Below, piece after piece: positions 1 through 8,256 of a DNA stretch of 64,000 nucleotides. A program made the position numbers and the translations under genes. Each line of letters opens with the position of its first letter. Position 1 is the stretch's first letter. Source of the stretch: Meiothermus sp. QL-1 (GTDB lineage Bacteria > Deinococcota > Deinococci > Deinococcales > Thermaceae); assembly GCF_003351145.1 (NCBI RefSeq), contig NZ_QQSV01000013.1:1-64000 (forward strand), in the 5' to 3' direction. Below the pieces are notes generated by a model. The model searched no databases, was not told the origin of the DNA, and saw only the letters and a list, made by a program, of their open reading frames with translations.

Positions 1-248
1 CCACCGTGTGCCCCTCATATCTTGACCCTGCTAGAGCTATCCGCTCCACCGCCCGCTTTTCATGATCCCCGCGCCCCTAAAAGGAAGCGCAACGAGAAGA
101 GTACTAAATGCACAAAAAGATGTCAAGGGGGTGGCAGCGGTAACGCTCGAGCGTGAAGTGGCCGCTTCTCGCGTAGCGGTGTGACACCTGGACCCGCAGG
201 GGAAGAGAAGGATAGTAAACTAACAGCGGCGTGCCGGAGGATTCCCTG
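1..248. other. Upstream intergenic region
   Basis: No convincing gene is seen here. A perfect 12-base palindrome ACGCTCGAGCGT lies at 143-154. A TAAACT -10-like box at 216-221 could start the transcript of the sugar-nucleotide genes, but no clear -35 box sits 17 bases upstream. Confidence 0.4.
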
Positions 249-1667
249 ATGAAGTCGCTAAACGTTGCGGTAATTGGCACCGGGTACGTGGGCCTCACCA
301 CCGGGGTTACCCTGGCCTACCTGGGCCATCAGGTGACCTGTGTGGATGTGGACCCCCAAAAGCTGGCCCTATTGCGGGCCGGCAAGGCCCCCATCTACGA
401 GCCCGGCCTGGAGGAACTTATGCAGGCTGCCCGGAGCAACCTTCGCTACACCGAAAGCTACGCCGAGGCTGTTCCCCAGGCGGATGTCATCTTCATCGCG
501 GTGGGCACCCCCTCCCTGCCGGACGGCAGCCCCGACCTGCAGTACGTGCAGGCTGCCGCTCGAGGCATCGGCGAGCATCTGGGGCCCCGGTTTGCGGTGG
601 TGGTGAACAAGTCCACCGTGCCTATTGGGAGCGGAAACTGGGTGGAGGCCTTGGTACAGGAGGCCTACGAGGCCCGAAACGGCAAAAAGGCCCGGGCCCC
701 GTTCGCCGTGGCCTCCAACCCCGAGTTCTTGCGCGAGGGCTCGGCCATTCACGACTCACTTTATCCCGACCGGATTGTGGTGGGGGCTGAGGATCCTAGG
801 GCCTTGGAGGTGCTTTACAACCTATACCGACCCCTCGTAGAGCAAAGCTTTCCCGCCCCTACCTTCGCCCCCCGGCCCGAGCGCATGGAGGCGGTACCGC
901 TGATTGCCACCGACCTGGCCTCGGCTGAGCTGATCAAGTATGCGGCCAACGCTTTCTTATCGGTGAAGATCAGCTTTATCAACGAGATCGCCAACCTGGC
1001 CGAGCGGGTGGGGGCCGACATCACCCAAGTTGCGCGGGGTATCGGGCTGGATAGCCGCATTGGCACGCGCTTCTTGCAAGCTGGGGTAGGCTGGGGGGGA
1101 AGCTGCTTCGGCAAGGACACCGCGGCCCTAATCGCCACCGGCCAGGAGTACGGTCTTGCTATGCCCATCGTGCAGGCTGCGCGGGAGGTCAACTACCGCC
1201 AGCGCGAGCGAATAGTGGAGAAGCTGCAGCGGGAGCTCAAGATTCTCAAAGGGCGCGTGATCGGCCTGCTGGGGCTGGCCTTCAAGCCCAACACCGACGA
1301 CCTGCGCGACGCACCTGCGCTGGACATCGCCCGCCGCCTGCTGGAACGGGGGGCCCGGGTGCGGGCCCACGACCCGGTGGCCCTGGAGAACGCCCGGCGG
1401 AGCTACCCCGACCTGGGCATCGTCTACCTGGACGACCCCCTCGAGCTGGCCGAGGGGGCCGATGCGCTGGTGCTCGTCACCGAGTGGCGCCACTACCGCG
1501 AGCTGGATTGGGCTGGGCTGGCTCAAATCATGCGCCGGCCCTTGGTGGTAGACGGGCGCAACTTCCTGGATAGAAAAGCGCTGGTCCAGGCCGGTTTCCG
1601 CTACGTGGGGGTAGGGGTGGCTGGGGCTGAGGAAGTACAAGCACCCAGCGCGGTGGCGGAGGGCTAA
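249..1667 (+). CDS. ugd: UDP-glucose 6-dehydrogenase
   Basis: Oxidises UDP-glucose to UDP-glucuronate with two NAD+ in the cytoplasm. The N-terminal Rossmann motif GTGYVG is at residues 10-15, and the catalytic cysteine is in [10 protein letters not shown] (about Cys286). The final ~120 residues fit the UDP-binding domain. Length (472 aa) is typical for the family. I place the start at ATG 249 because CGGAGG at 235-240 is a well-spaced ribosome site; an in-frame GTG at 231 lies 9 bases after a TAAACT box and could be a leaderless alternative. The next gene starts immediately after the stop, so the product probably feeds the decarboxylase there. Confidence 0.95.
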   Translation: MKSLNVAVIGTGYVGLTTGVTLAYLGHQVTCVDVDPQKLALLRAGKAPIYEPGLEELMQAARSNLRYTESYAEAVPQADVIFIAVGTPSLPDGSPDLQYVQAAARGIGEHLGPRFAVVVNKSTVPIGSGNWVEALVQEAYEARNGKKARAPFAVASNPEFLREGSAIHDSLYPDRIVVGAEDPRALEVLYNLYRPLVEQSFPAPTFAPRPERMEAVPLIATDLASAELIKYAANAFLSVKISFINEIANLAERVGADITQVARGIGLDSRIGTRFLQAGVGWGGSCFGKDTAALIATGQEYGLAMPIVQAAREVNYRQRERIVEKLQRELKILKGRVIGLLGLAFKPNTDDLRDAPALDIARRLLERGARVRAHDPVALENARRSYPDLGIVYLDDPLELAEGADALVLVTEWRHYRELDWAGLAQIMRRPLVVDGRNFLDRKALVQAGFRYVGVGVAGAEEVQAPSAVAEG

Positions 1668-2615
1668 GTGCGCATTCTCCTGACCGGCGTGGCAGGCTTT
1701 CTGGGGAGCCACCTGGCCGAGCGCCTTCTGCGTGAAGGACACCAGGTGGTGGGGGTGGACAACTTCGCCAGCGGCCAGCGGCAAAACGTGGCCTACCTCT
1801 CGGGCTTTCCCGGCTTCAGCTTCGTCGAGGCCGACGCGGCTAAACCCCTGGCGGTTGAGGGGCCGCTGGACTGGGTGATGCACTTCGCCTCCCCAGCCTC
1901 CCCCCCCCGCTACCTGAAGCTGCCCATCGAAACCCTTTTGGTGAACGCCGAGGGCACCCGACACCTGCTCGAGCTGGCCCAGGCCAAAGGGGCGCGGTTC
2001 TTCCTGGCTTCCACCAGCGAGGTCTACGGCGACCCTCTGGTCCATCCCCAGCCTGAAAGCTACTGGGGCAACGTCAATCCCATCGGTCCCCGTTCAATCT
2101 ACGACGAGTCCAAGCGCTACGCCGAGGCCCTGACCCTGGCCTACCACCGCAGCCGGGGCATACCGGTGCGCATCATCCGCATTTTCAACACCTACGGCCC
2201 CCGCATGGACCCCTTGGACGGACGGGTGGTCACCAACTTCATCACCCAGGCCCTGAAGGGCGAGCCCCTTACCATCTACGGCGAGGGGCGGCAGACCCGC
2301 AGCTTTCAGTACGTGGACGACCTAATCGAGGGCATCCGACGGCTTATGGAGGTGGACTACCCCGAACCCGTAAACCTGGGCAACCCGGAGGAGTACACCA
2401 TGCTCGAGCTGGCCCAGCTGGTGCTCGAGCTCACCGGGAGTCGTTCTACCCTGGTCCACGTGCCCCTACCCCAGGACGACCCCAAGCAGCGCCGCCCCGA
2501 CATCACCCTGGCCCAGCGCCTCCTGGGCTGGCAGCCCCGGGTGCCGGTGCGCGAGGGGCTGGCCCGCACCATCGCGTACTTCCGGGAGGTGCTGGGTTCT
2601 CCGGCCCTGGGCTAA
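1668..2615 (+). CDS. UDP-glucuronate decarboxylase (UDP-xylose synthase)
   Basis: Extended short-chain dehydrogenase/reductase. It has an N-terminal [13 protein letters not shown]-binding motif, a Ser-Thr-Ser active-site stretch and the YDESK catalytic Tyr/Lys pair near residues 144-148. The downstream segment with [20 protein letters not shown] and YVDDL is characteristic of the UXS branch, which converts UDP-glucuronate to UDP-xylose, rather than of dTDP-glucose dehydratases. GTG start directly follows the ugd stop with no gap, so the two are probably translationally coupled. Exact substrate is inferred from family and neighbour. Confidence 0.85.
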   Translation: MRILLTGVAGFLGSHLAERLLREGHQVVGVDNFASGQRQNVAYLSGFPGFSFVEADAAKPLAVEGPLDWVMHFASPASPPRYLKLPIETLLVNAEGTRHLLELAQAKGARFFLASTSEVYGDPLVHPQPESYWGNVNPIGPRSIYDESKRYAEALTLAYHRSRGIPVRIIRIFNTYGPRMDPLDGRVVTNFITQALKGEPLTIYGEGRQTRSFQYVDDLIEGIRRLMEVDYPEPVNLGNPEEYTMLELAQLVLELTGSRSTLVHVPLPQDDPKQRRPDITLAQRLLGWQPRVPVREGLARTIAYFREVLGSPALG

Positions 2616-2636
2616 GCCTTGCTTCGGAGGTTGACT

Positions 2637-3623
2637 ATGAACGTACTGGTCGTTGGCGGCGCCGGTTACATCGGCAGCCATACCGCAAAAGCCCTACACC
2701 GAGCCGGGTTCACCCCGGTGGTCTTCGACAACCTGGTCTACGGCCACCGCTGGGCGGTGCGCTGGGGGCCCTTCGTGGAGGCTGACCTGGCCGACAAGGC
2801 TGCCATCCTGGAGGCCCTGCGGCGCTACCGCATCGAGGCAGTGATCCACTTCGCCGCCTACGCCTACGTGGGCGAGTCCATGCAGAACCCGGCCAAGTAC
2901 TTCCGCAACAACGTGGCCCACATGCTGAACCTGCTCGAGGCCATGGTGGAGGTGGGGGTGCAACCTATCGTCTTCTCCTCTTCCTGCGCCACCTACGGCA
3001 TCCCCCACGCCGTGCCCATTCGCGAGGACTTCCCCCAGGCCCCCATCAACCCCTACGGCGAGACCAAGCTCATGGGCGAGCGGATGCTCAAGTGGTTTGG
3101 GGTAGGCCATGGGCTTCGCTGGGTAGCGCTGCGCTACTTCAACGCCAGCGGGGCCGACCCTGAGGGCGAGCTGGGCGAGGTGCACGACCCCGAGACCCAT
3201 CTGATTCCCTTGGTGATCGATGCCGCCCTGGGCCGCCGCCCCCCAGTCAGAATCTTCGGCACCGACTACCCCACCCCGGACGGCACCGCCATCCGCGACT
3301 ACATCCACGTCGACGACCTGGCCTCGGCCCATGTGCGGGCCCTGCAGTACCTCCTGGAGGGGGGTGAGCCGGTGGCCCTCAACCTCGGGACCGGCCAGGG
3401 AACCAGTGTGCGGGAGGTCATCCGGGCGGTGGAGCGGGTGGCCCTCCGGCCGGTGCCGGCCGAGGAGGCCCCTCGCCGCCCCGGCGACCCACCGGTGCTG
3501 GTGGCCGACCCGAGCCTCGCCAAAAAGGTCCTGGGCTGGGAGGCCCGCTACCAGGAGATTGTGGATATCGTGCGCACCGCCTGGAACTTCGCTATCCGTC
3601 ATTCCCGGGTGTCCTCAGCTTGA
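2637..3623 (+). CDS. galE: UDP-sugar 4-epimerase, GalE/Uxe type
   Basis: NAD-dependent epimerase with GGAGYIGSH at the N terminus and the catalytic Tyr in NPYGETK. ALRYFNASGA is typical of GalE-fold enzymes. The stretches NLVYGHRWAVRWG and HFAAYAYVGES resemble bacterial UDP-xylose/UDP-arabinose 4-epimerases (Uxe) more than E. coli GalE. With ugd and a UXS-like gene directly upstream, a role in UDP-xylose to UDP-arabinose conversion is as plausible as UDP-glucose/galactose. Start ATG 2637 has CGGAGG six bases upstream. The 3' end overlaps the convergent acyltransferase by 32 bases. Confidence 0.85.
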   Translation: MNVLVVGGAGYIGSHTAKALHRAGFTPVVFDNLVYGHRWAVRWGPFVEADLADKAAILEALRRYRIEAVIHFAAYAYVGESMQNPAKYFRNNVAHMLNLLEAMVEVGVQPIVFSSSCATYGIPHAVPIREDFPQAPINPYGETKLMGERMLKWFGVGHGLRWVALRYFNASGADPEGELGEVHDPETHLIPLVIDAALGRRPPVRIFGTDYPTPDGTAIRDYIHVDDLASAHVRALQYLLEGGEPVALNLGTGQGTSVREVIRAVERVALRPVPAEEAPRRPGDPPVLVADPSLAKKVLGWEARYQEIVDIVRTAWNFAIRHSRVSSA

Positions 3624-4203
3624 GCCGAATGGGGCTCTGGCGCTCGGGCCTGAGCCCCACTTTGCCCTGGTAGAAAGCCCGAATCCGCTCGAAGTCGGCC
3701 TCGAGGTCGCCCGTTGGCACCAGATACCCCCCCACCCCCACCTCCCGGGTGGTCCGGTCCAGATAGGCTAGGGCGATGGGCACCTTTGCCTCCAGGGCCA
3801 TGTAGTAGAACCCAGTCCGCCAGTGGGCTGCCCGGCTGCGGGTCCCCTCAGCCGCCACCACCACCCAGAGATTGTCGTAGCCCGCAAAAAGGCGGGCCAC
3901 CTGCTTCACAAAATCGCCCCCTACCCGCCCTCGGTCCACCGGAATCCCCCCTAGGCCCCGCATGACCCAGCCCAGAAGGGGGGGAAAGAGCTCCTTCTTC
4001 CCCACCCAGCGAAAGCGGGTGCCCGAGGCCAGCCCCCACAAGAGGGCAAAGAGGAAGTCCCAGTTGGAGGTGTGGGGGTAGCCCACCAGCACGAACTTTT
4101 GCCCCGGAGGGGGGGCCAGAACCGGGGTCCAGCCCAAAAGCCGCAGGGCCCAAAAGCCCAGGCGCTGCCTTAGGGTGCGGGGCGCAAGGGAGGGGGGGTG
4201 CAT
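3592..4203 (-). CDS. PlsC-like lysophospholipid acyltransferase
   Basis: About 203 aa. The HX4D acyltransferase motif is HTSNWD near residue 46, and EGTRSR near residue 120 matches the third conserved block of glycerolipid acyltransferases. The N-terminal ~30 residues are moderately hydrophobic, as expected for a peripheral membrane enzyme. It would acylate a lysophosphatidic-acid-like or glycolipid precursor; the acceptor cannot be told from sequence. It lies downstream of an Ugp-like (glycerol-3-phosphate type) importer on the same strand but is separated from it by a strong hairpin. Confidence 0.75.
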   Translation of the reverse strand: MHPPSLAPRTLRQRLGFWALRLLGWTPVLAPPPGQKFVLVGYPHTSNWDFLFALLWGLASGTRFRWVGKKELFPPLLGWVMRGLGGIPVDRGRVGGDFVKQVARLFAGYDNLWVVVAAEGTRSRAAHWRTGFYYMALEAKVPIALAYLDRTTREVGVGGYLVPTGDLEADFERIRAFYQGKVGLRPERQSPIRLKLRTPGNDG

Positions 4204-4222
4204 ACGGCCATCCTAACCCAAA

Positions 4223-4244
4223 GGGTGGGGCCTGGGCCCCACCC
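4223..4244 (-). terminator. Strong GC hairpin after the substrate-binding-protein gene
   Basis: Perfect 10-base arms GGGTGGGGCC and GGCCCCACCC separated by TG, starting 15 bases beyond the stop of the leftward gene ending at 4260. No long U-run follows. Nearly the same hairpin occurs at 33018-33038 after soxF. It probably terminates or protects the 3' end. Confidence 0.55.
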
Positions 4245-4259
4245 CCGGCAAAAACGAGC

Positions 4260-5564
4260 TCAGGGCCGCACGCTGGCGTTGTAACGGGCCAACACCTGGT
4301 CGGCCCGCTGCTTGGCCTCGTCCAGAGCCTGCTTGGCCGGCTTACCCCGAATGGTCTCCTCGATGGCCGACTGCACGATCTGGCGGATTTCGGTGAAGCC
4401 GCCCATCAGGCAACCCGCCGAGGCCGTGTTGACCTTGGAGGTCTCGAGCTGCCTGAGGGCCGTGGTGTAGTTGGGCTGGCGCACGTAGGCCTGGCGCACG
4501 CTGGGCAGCTCCACCACCCCCTTTACCACCGGGAAGTAGCCGGTGCCGATAATCCACTTGGCCTGGGTCTCGGGGCGCAGGAGGTAGCGGATGAACTCCC
4601 AGGCGGCCTGGGTCTCGGCCTCGCTGAAGCCGCGCAGCAGATAGACCGCAGCCCCCCCAATTGCAGTGCCGTTGCGCTCGTTCAGATAGGGGTAAAAGGC
4701 CGTGCGCAGGGGAAAGCGGCCCCCAATCTGGCGCAAAACCCCGGTCAGGGAGGCCGTGGAGTAGACCGCGATGGCCGCGTTGCCCTGGGCAAAGAGGCTC
4801 TGGCTGTCGGCCCAGTTGCGCCCGGTGTTGGCCATTACCCCCTCCCGCACCAGCCGGCCCCACATGTCCAAAAGGGCCACCGCTGCGGGGTTGTTGAAGG
4901 TGACCTCGGTGGCCCGGGCCTTACGCCCGTTCTCGTTGTTGCAGAAGAACTGGCCCGAGTTGTAGCTGAACTGCTCCACGAACCAGCTATCGATGGGCAT
5001 GGTCAGGCCAAAACGGACCGTTCGGCCCGAGGCATCCTTGATGGTGAGCTTGCGGGCCGCCTCCTCCAGGTCGGCCAGGCTCCAGGTGTTGCGGTAGGGG
5101 ATGCCGGCCTGCTCCAGGGCCTGGGCGTTGAAGTAGAGGATGGGGTTGGAGCTGTTGAAGGCCAGGCCGTAGAGCTTGCCGTCCACGGTGTAGTAGTTGC
5201 GCGGCTGGGGCACGAACTGGGAGAGGTCGAAGTTGTTGGCCCGGGCCAGGTCCTCCAGCGGCAGCACCGCGCCGGAGTCAGCCATGAAACGCGCGCCGAT
5301 ATCGTAGACCTGGATCACATGGGGCCGCCCCTGCCCGCCGGCCTGGAGCGCGGCCCTGAGCTTGTTAAGGCCGTCGTCGTAGGAGCCCACAAACTGGCTA
5401 CGCACGGTAATCCGGTTCTGCGAGGCGTTGAAATCCCTGACCAAAGCCTCGGTGGCCTCGCCCAGCACCCCGCCCATGGAGTGCCAGAAGTCGATGGTGA
5501 CCCGTTGCTGCCCCAGGGCCAAACCCCCCAGGGCCAGCGCCAACAGCACGAGCATTTTTTTCAT
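4260..5564 (-). CDS. ABC sugar/glycerol-phosphate substrate-binding protein (UgpB-like)
   Basis: Family 1 extracellular solute-binding protein, 434 aa, with a clear signal peptide (MKKMLVLLALALGGLALG). The mature N terminus VTIDFWHSMGG, followed by LVRDFNASQ, resembles UgpB, which binds glycerol-3-phosphate or glycerophosphodiesters. A ribosome site AAGGAGG precedes the ATG. It is first in position after the two permease genes in transcription order (permease, permease, binding protein). Ligand is inferred only; other sugars are possible. Confidence 0.85.
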   Translation of the reverse strand: MKKMLVLLALALGGLALGQQRVTIDFWHSMGGVLGEATEALVRDFNASQNRITVRSQFVGSYDDGLNKLRAALQAGGQGRPHVIQVYDIGARFMADSGAVLPLEDLARANNFDLSQFVPQPRNYYTVDGKLYGLAFNSSNPILYFNAQALEQAGIPYRNTWSLADLEEAARKLTIKDASGRTVRFGLTMPIDSWFVEQFSYNSGQFFCNNENGRKARATEVTFNNPAAVALLDMWGRLVREGVMANTGRNWADSQSLFAQGNAAIAVYSTASLTGVLRQIGGRFPLRTAFYPYLNERNGTAIGGAAVYLLRGFSEAETQAAWEFIRYLLRPETQAKWIIGTGYFPVVKGVVELPSVRQAYVRQPNYTTALRQLETSKVNTASAGCLMGGFTEIRQIVQSAIEETIRGKPAKQALDEAKQRADQVLARYNASVRP

Positions 5565-5575
5565 AGGCTGCCTCC

Positions 5576-6388
5576 TTATCCCTTCAGCCCGCCCAGGGCG
5601 ATGCCCCGGATGAAGAGGCGCTGGGCGAGCAGGAAGGCTATTAGGGTGGGAAGGAGCACCAAAACCGCAGCCGCCGCCACCACGTTCCAGCTCGTGACCT
5701 CCACGTTCTGCACCTGGGCGATGGCGATTTGGGCGGTCATCATCTCGCTGCGGTTGATGGTGACCAAAGGCCAGAGGTACATGTTCCAGGACCCCAAAAA
5801 GGTCAGGGCGGCCAGGGCTCCGAGCGCCGGGGCCGAAAGCGGCAGCGCCACGTGCCAGAGCATGCGCAAATGCCCCGCCCCGTCGATGCGGGCCGCATCG
5901 AAGAGGTCCTGGGGCAGGCTCTTGATGAATTGGCGCAATAGAAAGATGCCCAAAGGCGAGGCAATGAAGGGCACGATGAGGGCGGTGTAGGTGTTGAGCC
6001 AGCCGAGTTGCTGCACCAACAGGTAGAGCGGCAAAAAGGTCACCTCGCCGGGAATGAGCAGCAGGGCCACCACAAAGCCAAACAAAGCACTCTGCCCGGC
6101 GAAGGGGATGCGGGCCAGGGCATAGCCCAGGGTGGCCGAGACGAGCAGCACGCCCAGGGTGGTGCCCAGCGCCACCACCAGGCTGTTGAGCAGGTAGCGG
6201 GCCAGGGGGTACTTCTGCAGGGCCTCCCGGTAGGGCTCCAGGGTGGGGTTGGCCGGCCAGAAGCCTGGGGCAAACAGTTCGCCGTCGCTCTTGAAGCTGG
6301 CCACGAACAGGTTCAGCAGGGGCAGGACCAGCAGGAAGGCGTACGCCGCCAGCCCCAGGTAGAACAAGGGCCGCGCCAGCCTAGCCAT
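5576..6388 (-). CDS. ABC transporter permease (UgpE/MalG type)
   Basis: Inner-membrane permease of about 270 aa with roughly six hydrophobic segments and the EAA loop as DLFDAARIDGAGHLRMLW, which contacts the ATPase. I use ATG 6388 because the protein begins there with MARLARPLFYLGLAAYAFLL, the usual first helix of the MalG group, and it overlaps the upstream permease stop by 8 bases. Anything upstream in this frame is antisense-like low-complexity sequence. Confidence 0.9.
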   Translation of the reverse strand: MARLARPLFYLGLAAYAFLLVLPLLNLFVASFKSDGELFAPGFWPANPTLEPYREALQKYPLARYLLNSLVVALGTTLGVLLVSATLGYALARIPFAGQSALFGFVVALLLIPGEVTFLPLYLLVQQLGWLNTYTALIVPFIASPLGIFLLRQFIKSLPQDLFDAARIDGAGHLRMLWHVALPLSAPALGALAALTFLGSWNMYLWPLVTINRSEMMTAQIAIAQVQNVEVTSWNVVAAAAVLVLLPTLIAFLLAQRLFIRGIALGGLKG

Positions 6389-7307
6389 AGTGCACCCTCC
6401 GTCCGAAGAAGCGGAACTGCAAGGCCGCCAGCAGCAGAAGCACCAGGAAGAGGGCCACCGCCTGGGCCGAGGCGTAGTAGAAGCGGAAGTTGAAGAAGGC
6501 GTCCTGGTAGACCCGGTAGATCCAGACCGTGGTGCTCTCCATGGGCCCCCCACGGGTGAGCAGGTGAATCTGGCCGAAGGCGGTGAGGCTCGAGAGCAGA
6601 ACCAGAAGGGCCACCAAGAACAAGGTGGGCGACAACAGGGGCAGGGTGATGCGCCAGAATTGGGTCCAGGGCCCGGCCCCATCGATGCGGGCGGCCTCGT
6701 AGAGCTCCTCGGGGATCTGCTGCAGCCCCGCCGTGAGCAGGATGGCGGTGAAGCCTACCCCGGCCCAGGCGGTCACCACGGCCAGGGTGGGCAGGGCCAG
6801 CTCGGGGCTGGTGAGCCAGGGCTGGCGGGGAAGGCCCAGGGCTTCAAGCCAGCGGTTCGCCGTTCCCCCCACCGGGTGCAGGAACCAGCCCCAGGCCACC
6901 GCGGCCACCGCGGTGGGCACCGCGGTGGTCAGGAAGAAAAGGGTGCGAAAAAACCCCACCCCCGGAAAAGGCCGGGCCACCATCAGCGCCGCCACCAGGC
7001 CCAGCACCAGCTGCACCGGGGCCACGATGGCGGCAAAGACGAAGGTGGCCCCCACCGAGCGCCAGAAGGCGGGGTCTTTGAGCATCTCGGCGTAGTTGGC
7101 CAGGCCCACCCACTCCCGGCTGGTGCCCAGGAGGTTTTCTCGGTGAAAGGAAAGCCAGAAGGCCGACAGGGTGGGCCAGACGATGAAGAGAAGCATCAGG
7201 GCCACGCCCGGCACCACCAGCAGGGCAGCCTCGAGGCCCTCGCCCCACCGCAGGTGCAGCCTGGGCCAGGAAGGCGCTTGGGGGGTCTCTCGTCGCTCAA
7301 CCGACAC
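6381..7307 (-). CDS. ABC transporter permease (UgpA/MalF type)
   Basis: About 308 aa with six or more membrane segments and the EAA loop ELYEAARIDGAGPWTQFW. GTG start at 7307 with GAGAGGAG upstream. It pairs with the following UgpE-type permease to form the membrane channel. No ABC ATPase gene is present in the neighbourhood, so a shared MalK/UgpC-type ATPase encoded elsewhere probably drives it, as is common for this transporter class in Gram-positive and thermophilic bacteria. Confidence 0.9.
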   Translation of the reverse strand: MSVERRETPQAPSWPRLHLRWGEGLEAALLVVPGVALMLLFIVWPTLSAFWLSFHRENLLGTSREWVGLANYAEMLKDPAFWRSVGATFVFAAIVAPVQLVLGLVAALMVARPFPGVGFFRTLFFLTTAVPTAVAAVAWGWFLHPVGGTANRWLEALGLPRQPWLTSPELALPTLAVVTAWAGVGFTAILLTAGLQQIPEELYEAARIDGAGPWTQFWRITLPLLSPTLFLVALLVLLSSLTAFGQIHLLTRGGPMESTTVWIYRVYQDAFFNFRFYYASAQAVALFLVLLLLAALQFRFFGRRVHYG

Positions 7308-7392
7308 GGCGGCTCCTCTCTCGGTAAAGATTCCCCCGGGCGCATCAGGCCTTTTTCAAGCCCCACCTGACACCCTACTGACCCAACACCCT

Positions 7393-8214
7393 CTAGCGCG
7401 CCAAACCCTGGCCCACCAGCCAGGCCGCGGCCTCGGCCAGCCGCTCGTGCCGCACCTCCAGGATGAGCCGGGGGCGAACCTCGAGCTCCGCCAACGCCCG
7501 GAAAAGCGCCCCCCAACGAATCCCCCCCTCCCCTGGGGGCCAGTGCCGGTCCAGAAGGCCATCGTTGTCCTGCAGGTGCAGGTGTCCGAGCAGGGGGCCC
7601 GCCTCCCGCACCCACTGGTCGGGGGAGGGTCCCCCAATCTGCTGCATCAAATAGGCGTGGCCCACATCCAGACTGAGGCGCACGTGCTCCGAGTCGAAGG
7701 AGCGCACCAGGACCAGCAGCGGGGCGGGGTTGGTGTCGCGGACATTCTCGATGACCAGGGTTAGGCCCAAATCGCGGGCCAGCGGAAGCACGGCGGCGAG
7801 GGTGTCATGGGCGAACTCGAGCTCGCGGGCCAGCCCGTTCGAGGGCGCATGGACCATCTGGGGGTGGCCGAAGAAGAGGAAGGGGCTGTGGATGACCATG
7901 TGGCTGGCCCCCAGCTCCGCGGCGAACTCGAGCCCCTGGCGGTACCGCTCAGCCACCATCCGCCGCACGTAGGGGTCGGAGGAGGCCATCCAGAGGCCAT
8001 CGTAGGGACCGTGGATGCCAATCCGCCCGGGGTAGCCTGCCAAAAGCTCCCTGAGCTGGGCCACCCGCGGCTTCCAGTCGCCATCCAGCACCTCGGGGCG
8101 GGCCGGGTCCTGAATCTCCAGGTCGCGTCCCCCGTGCTCCCAGAGCCAGTCGCGGTAGGCGGGCAAAAGCTCGCCGGGGAGGGCCAGACCAAGGACGGGC
8201 AGGGGCTTTTCCAT
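7393..8214 (-). CDS. Sugar phosphate isomerase/epimerase-like TIM barrel
   Basis: About 273 aa, AP-endonuclease-2/xylose-isomerase-like TIM barrel. Visible metal-site segments include ASHMVIHSPF, VIENVRDTNP, SLDVGHAYL and HLQDNDGLLDRH, which provide the Glu, Asp and His ligands used by this superfamily. Reaction unknown; such proteins isomerise keto-sugars or inositol derivatives. It lies 85 bases upstream of the Ugp-like transporter on the same strand, suggesting a role in the imported compound's metabolism. Start ATG 8214 is chosen over an in-frame TTG at 8223. Confidence 0.7.
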   Translation of the reverse strand: MEKPLPVLGLALPGELLPAYRDWLWEHGGRDLEIQDPARPEVLDGDWKPRVAQLRELLAGYPGRIGIHGPYDGLWMASSDPYVRRMVAERYRQGLEFAAELGASHMVIHSPFLFFGHPQMVHAPSNGLARELEFAHDTLAAVLPLARDLGLTLVIENVRDTNPAPLLVLVRSFDSEHVRLSLDVGHAYLMQQIGGPSPDQWVREAGPLLGHLHLQDNDGLLDRHWPPGEGGIRWGALFRALAELEVRPRLILEVRHERLAEAAAWLVGQGLAR

Positions 8215-8256
8215 ACGCAGCAAGGCTACGGGCCCCCTGTCAGCCCGTGGTAAGGC

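Noticed and set aside
104-301. Small leftward ORF at the window start
   Set aside because: Overlaps the ugd control region and N terminus in antisense, no ribosome site, no recognisable protein.
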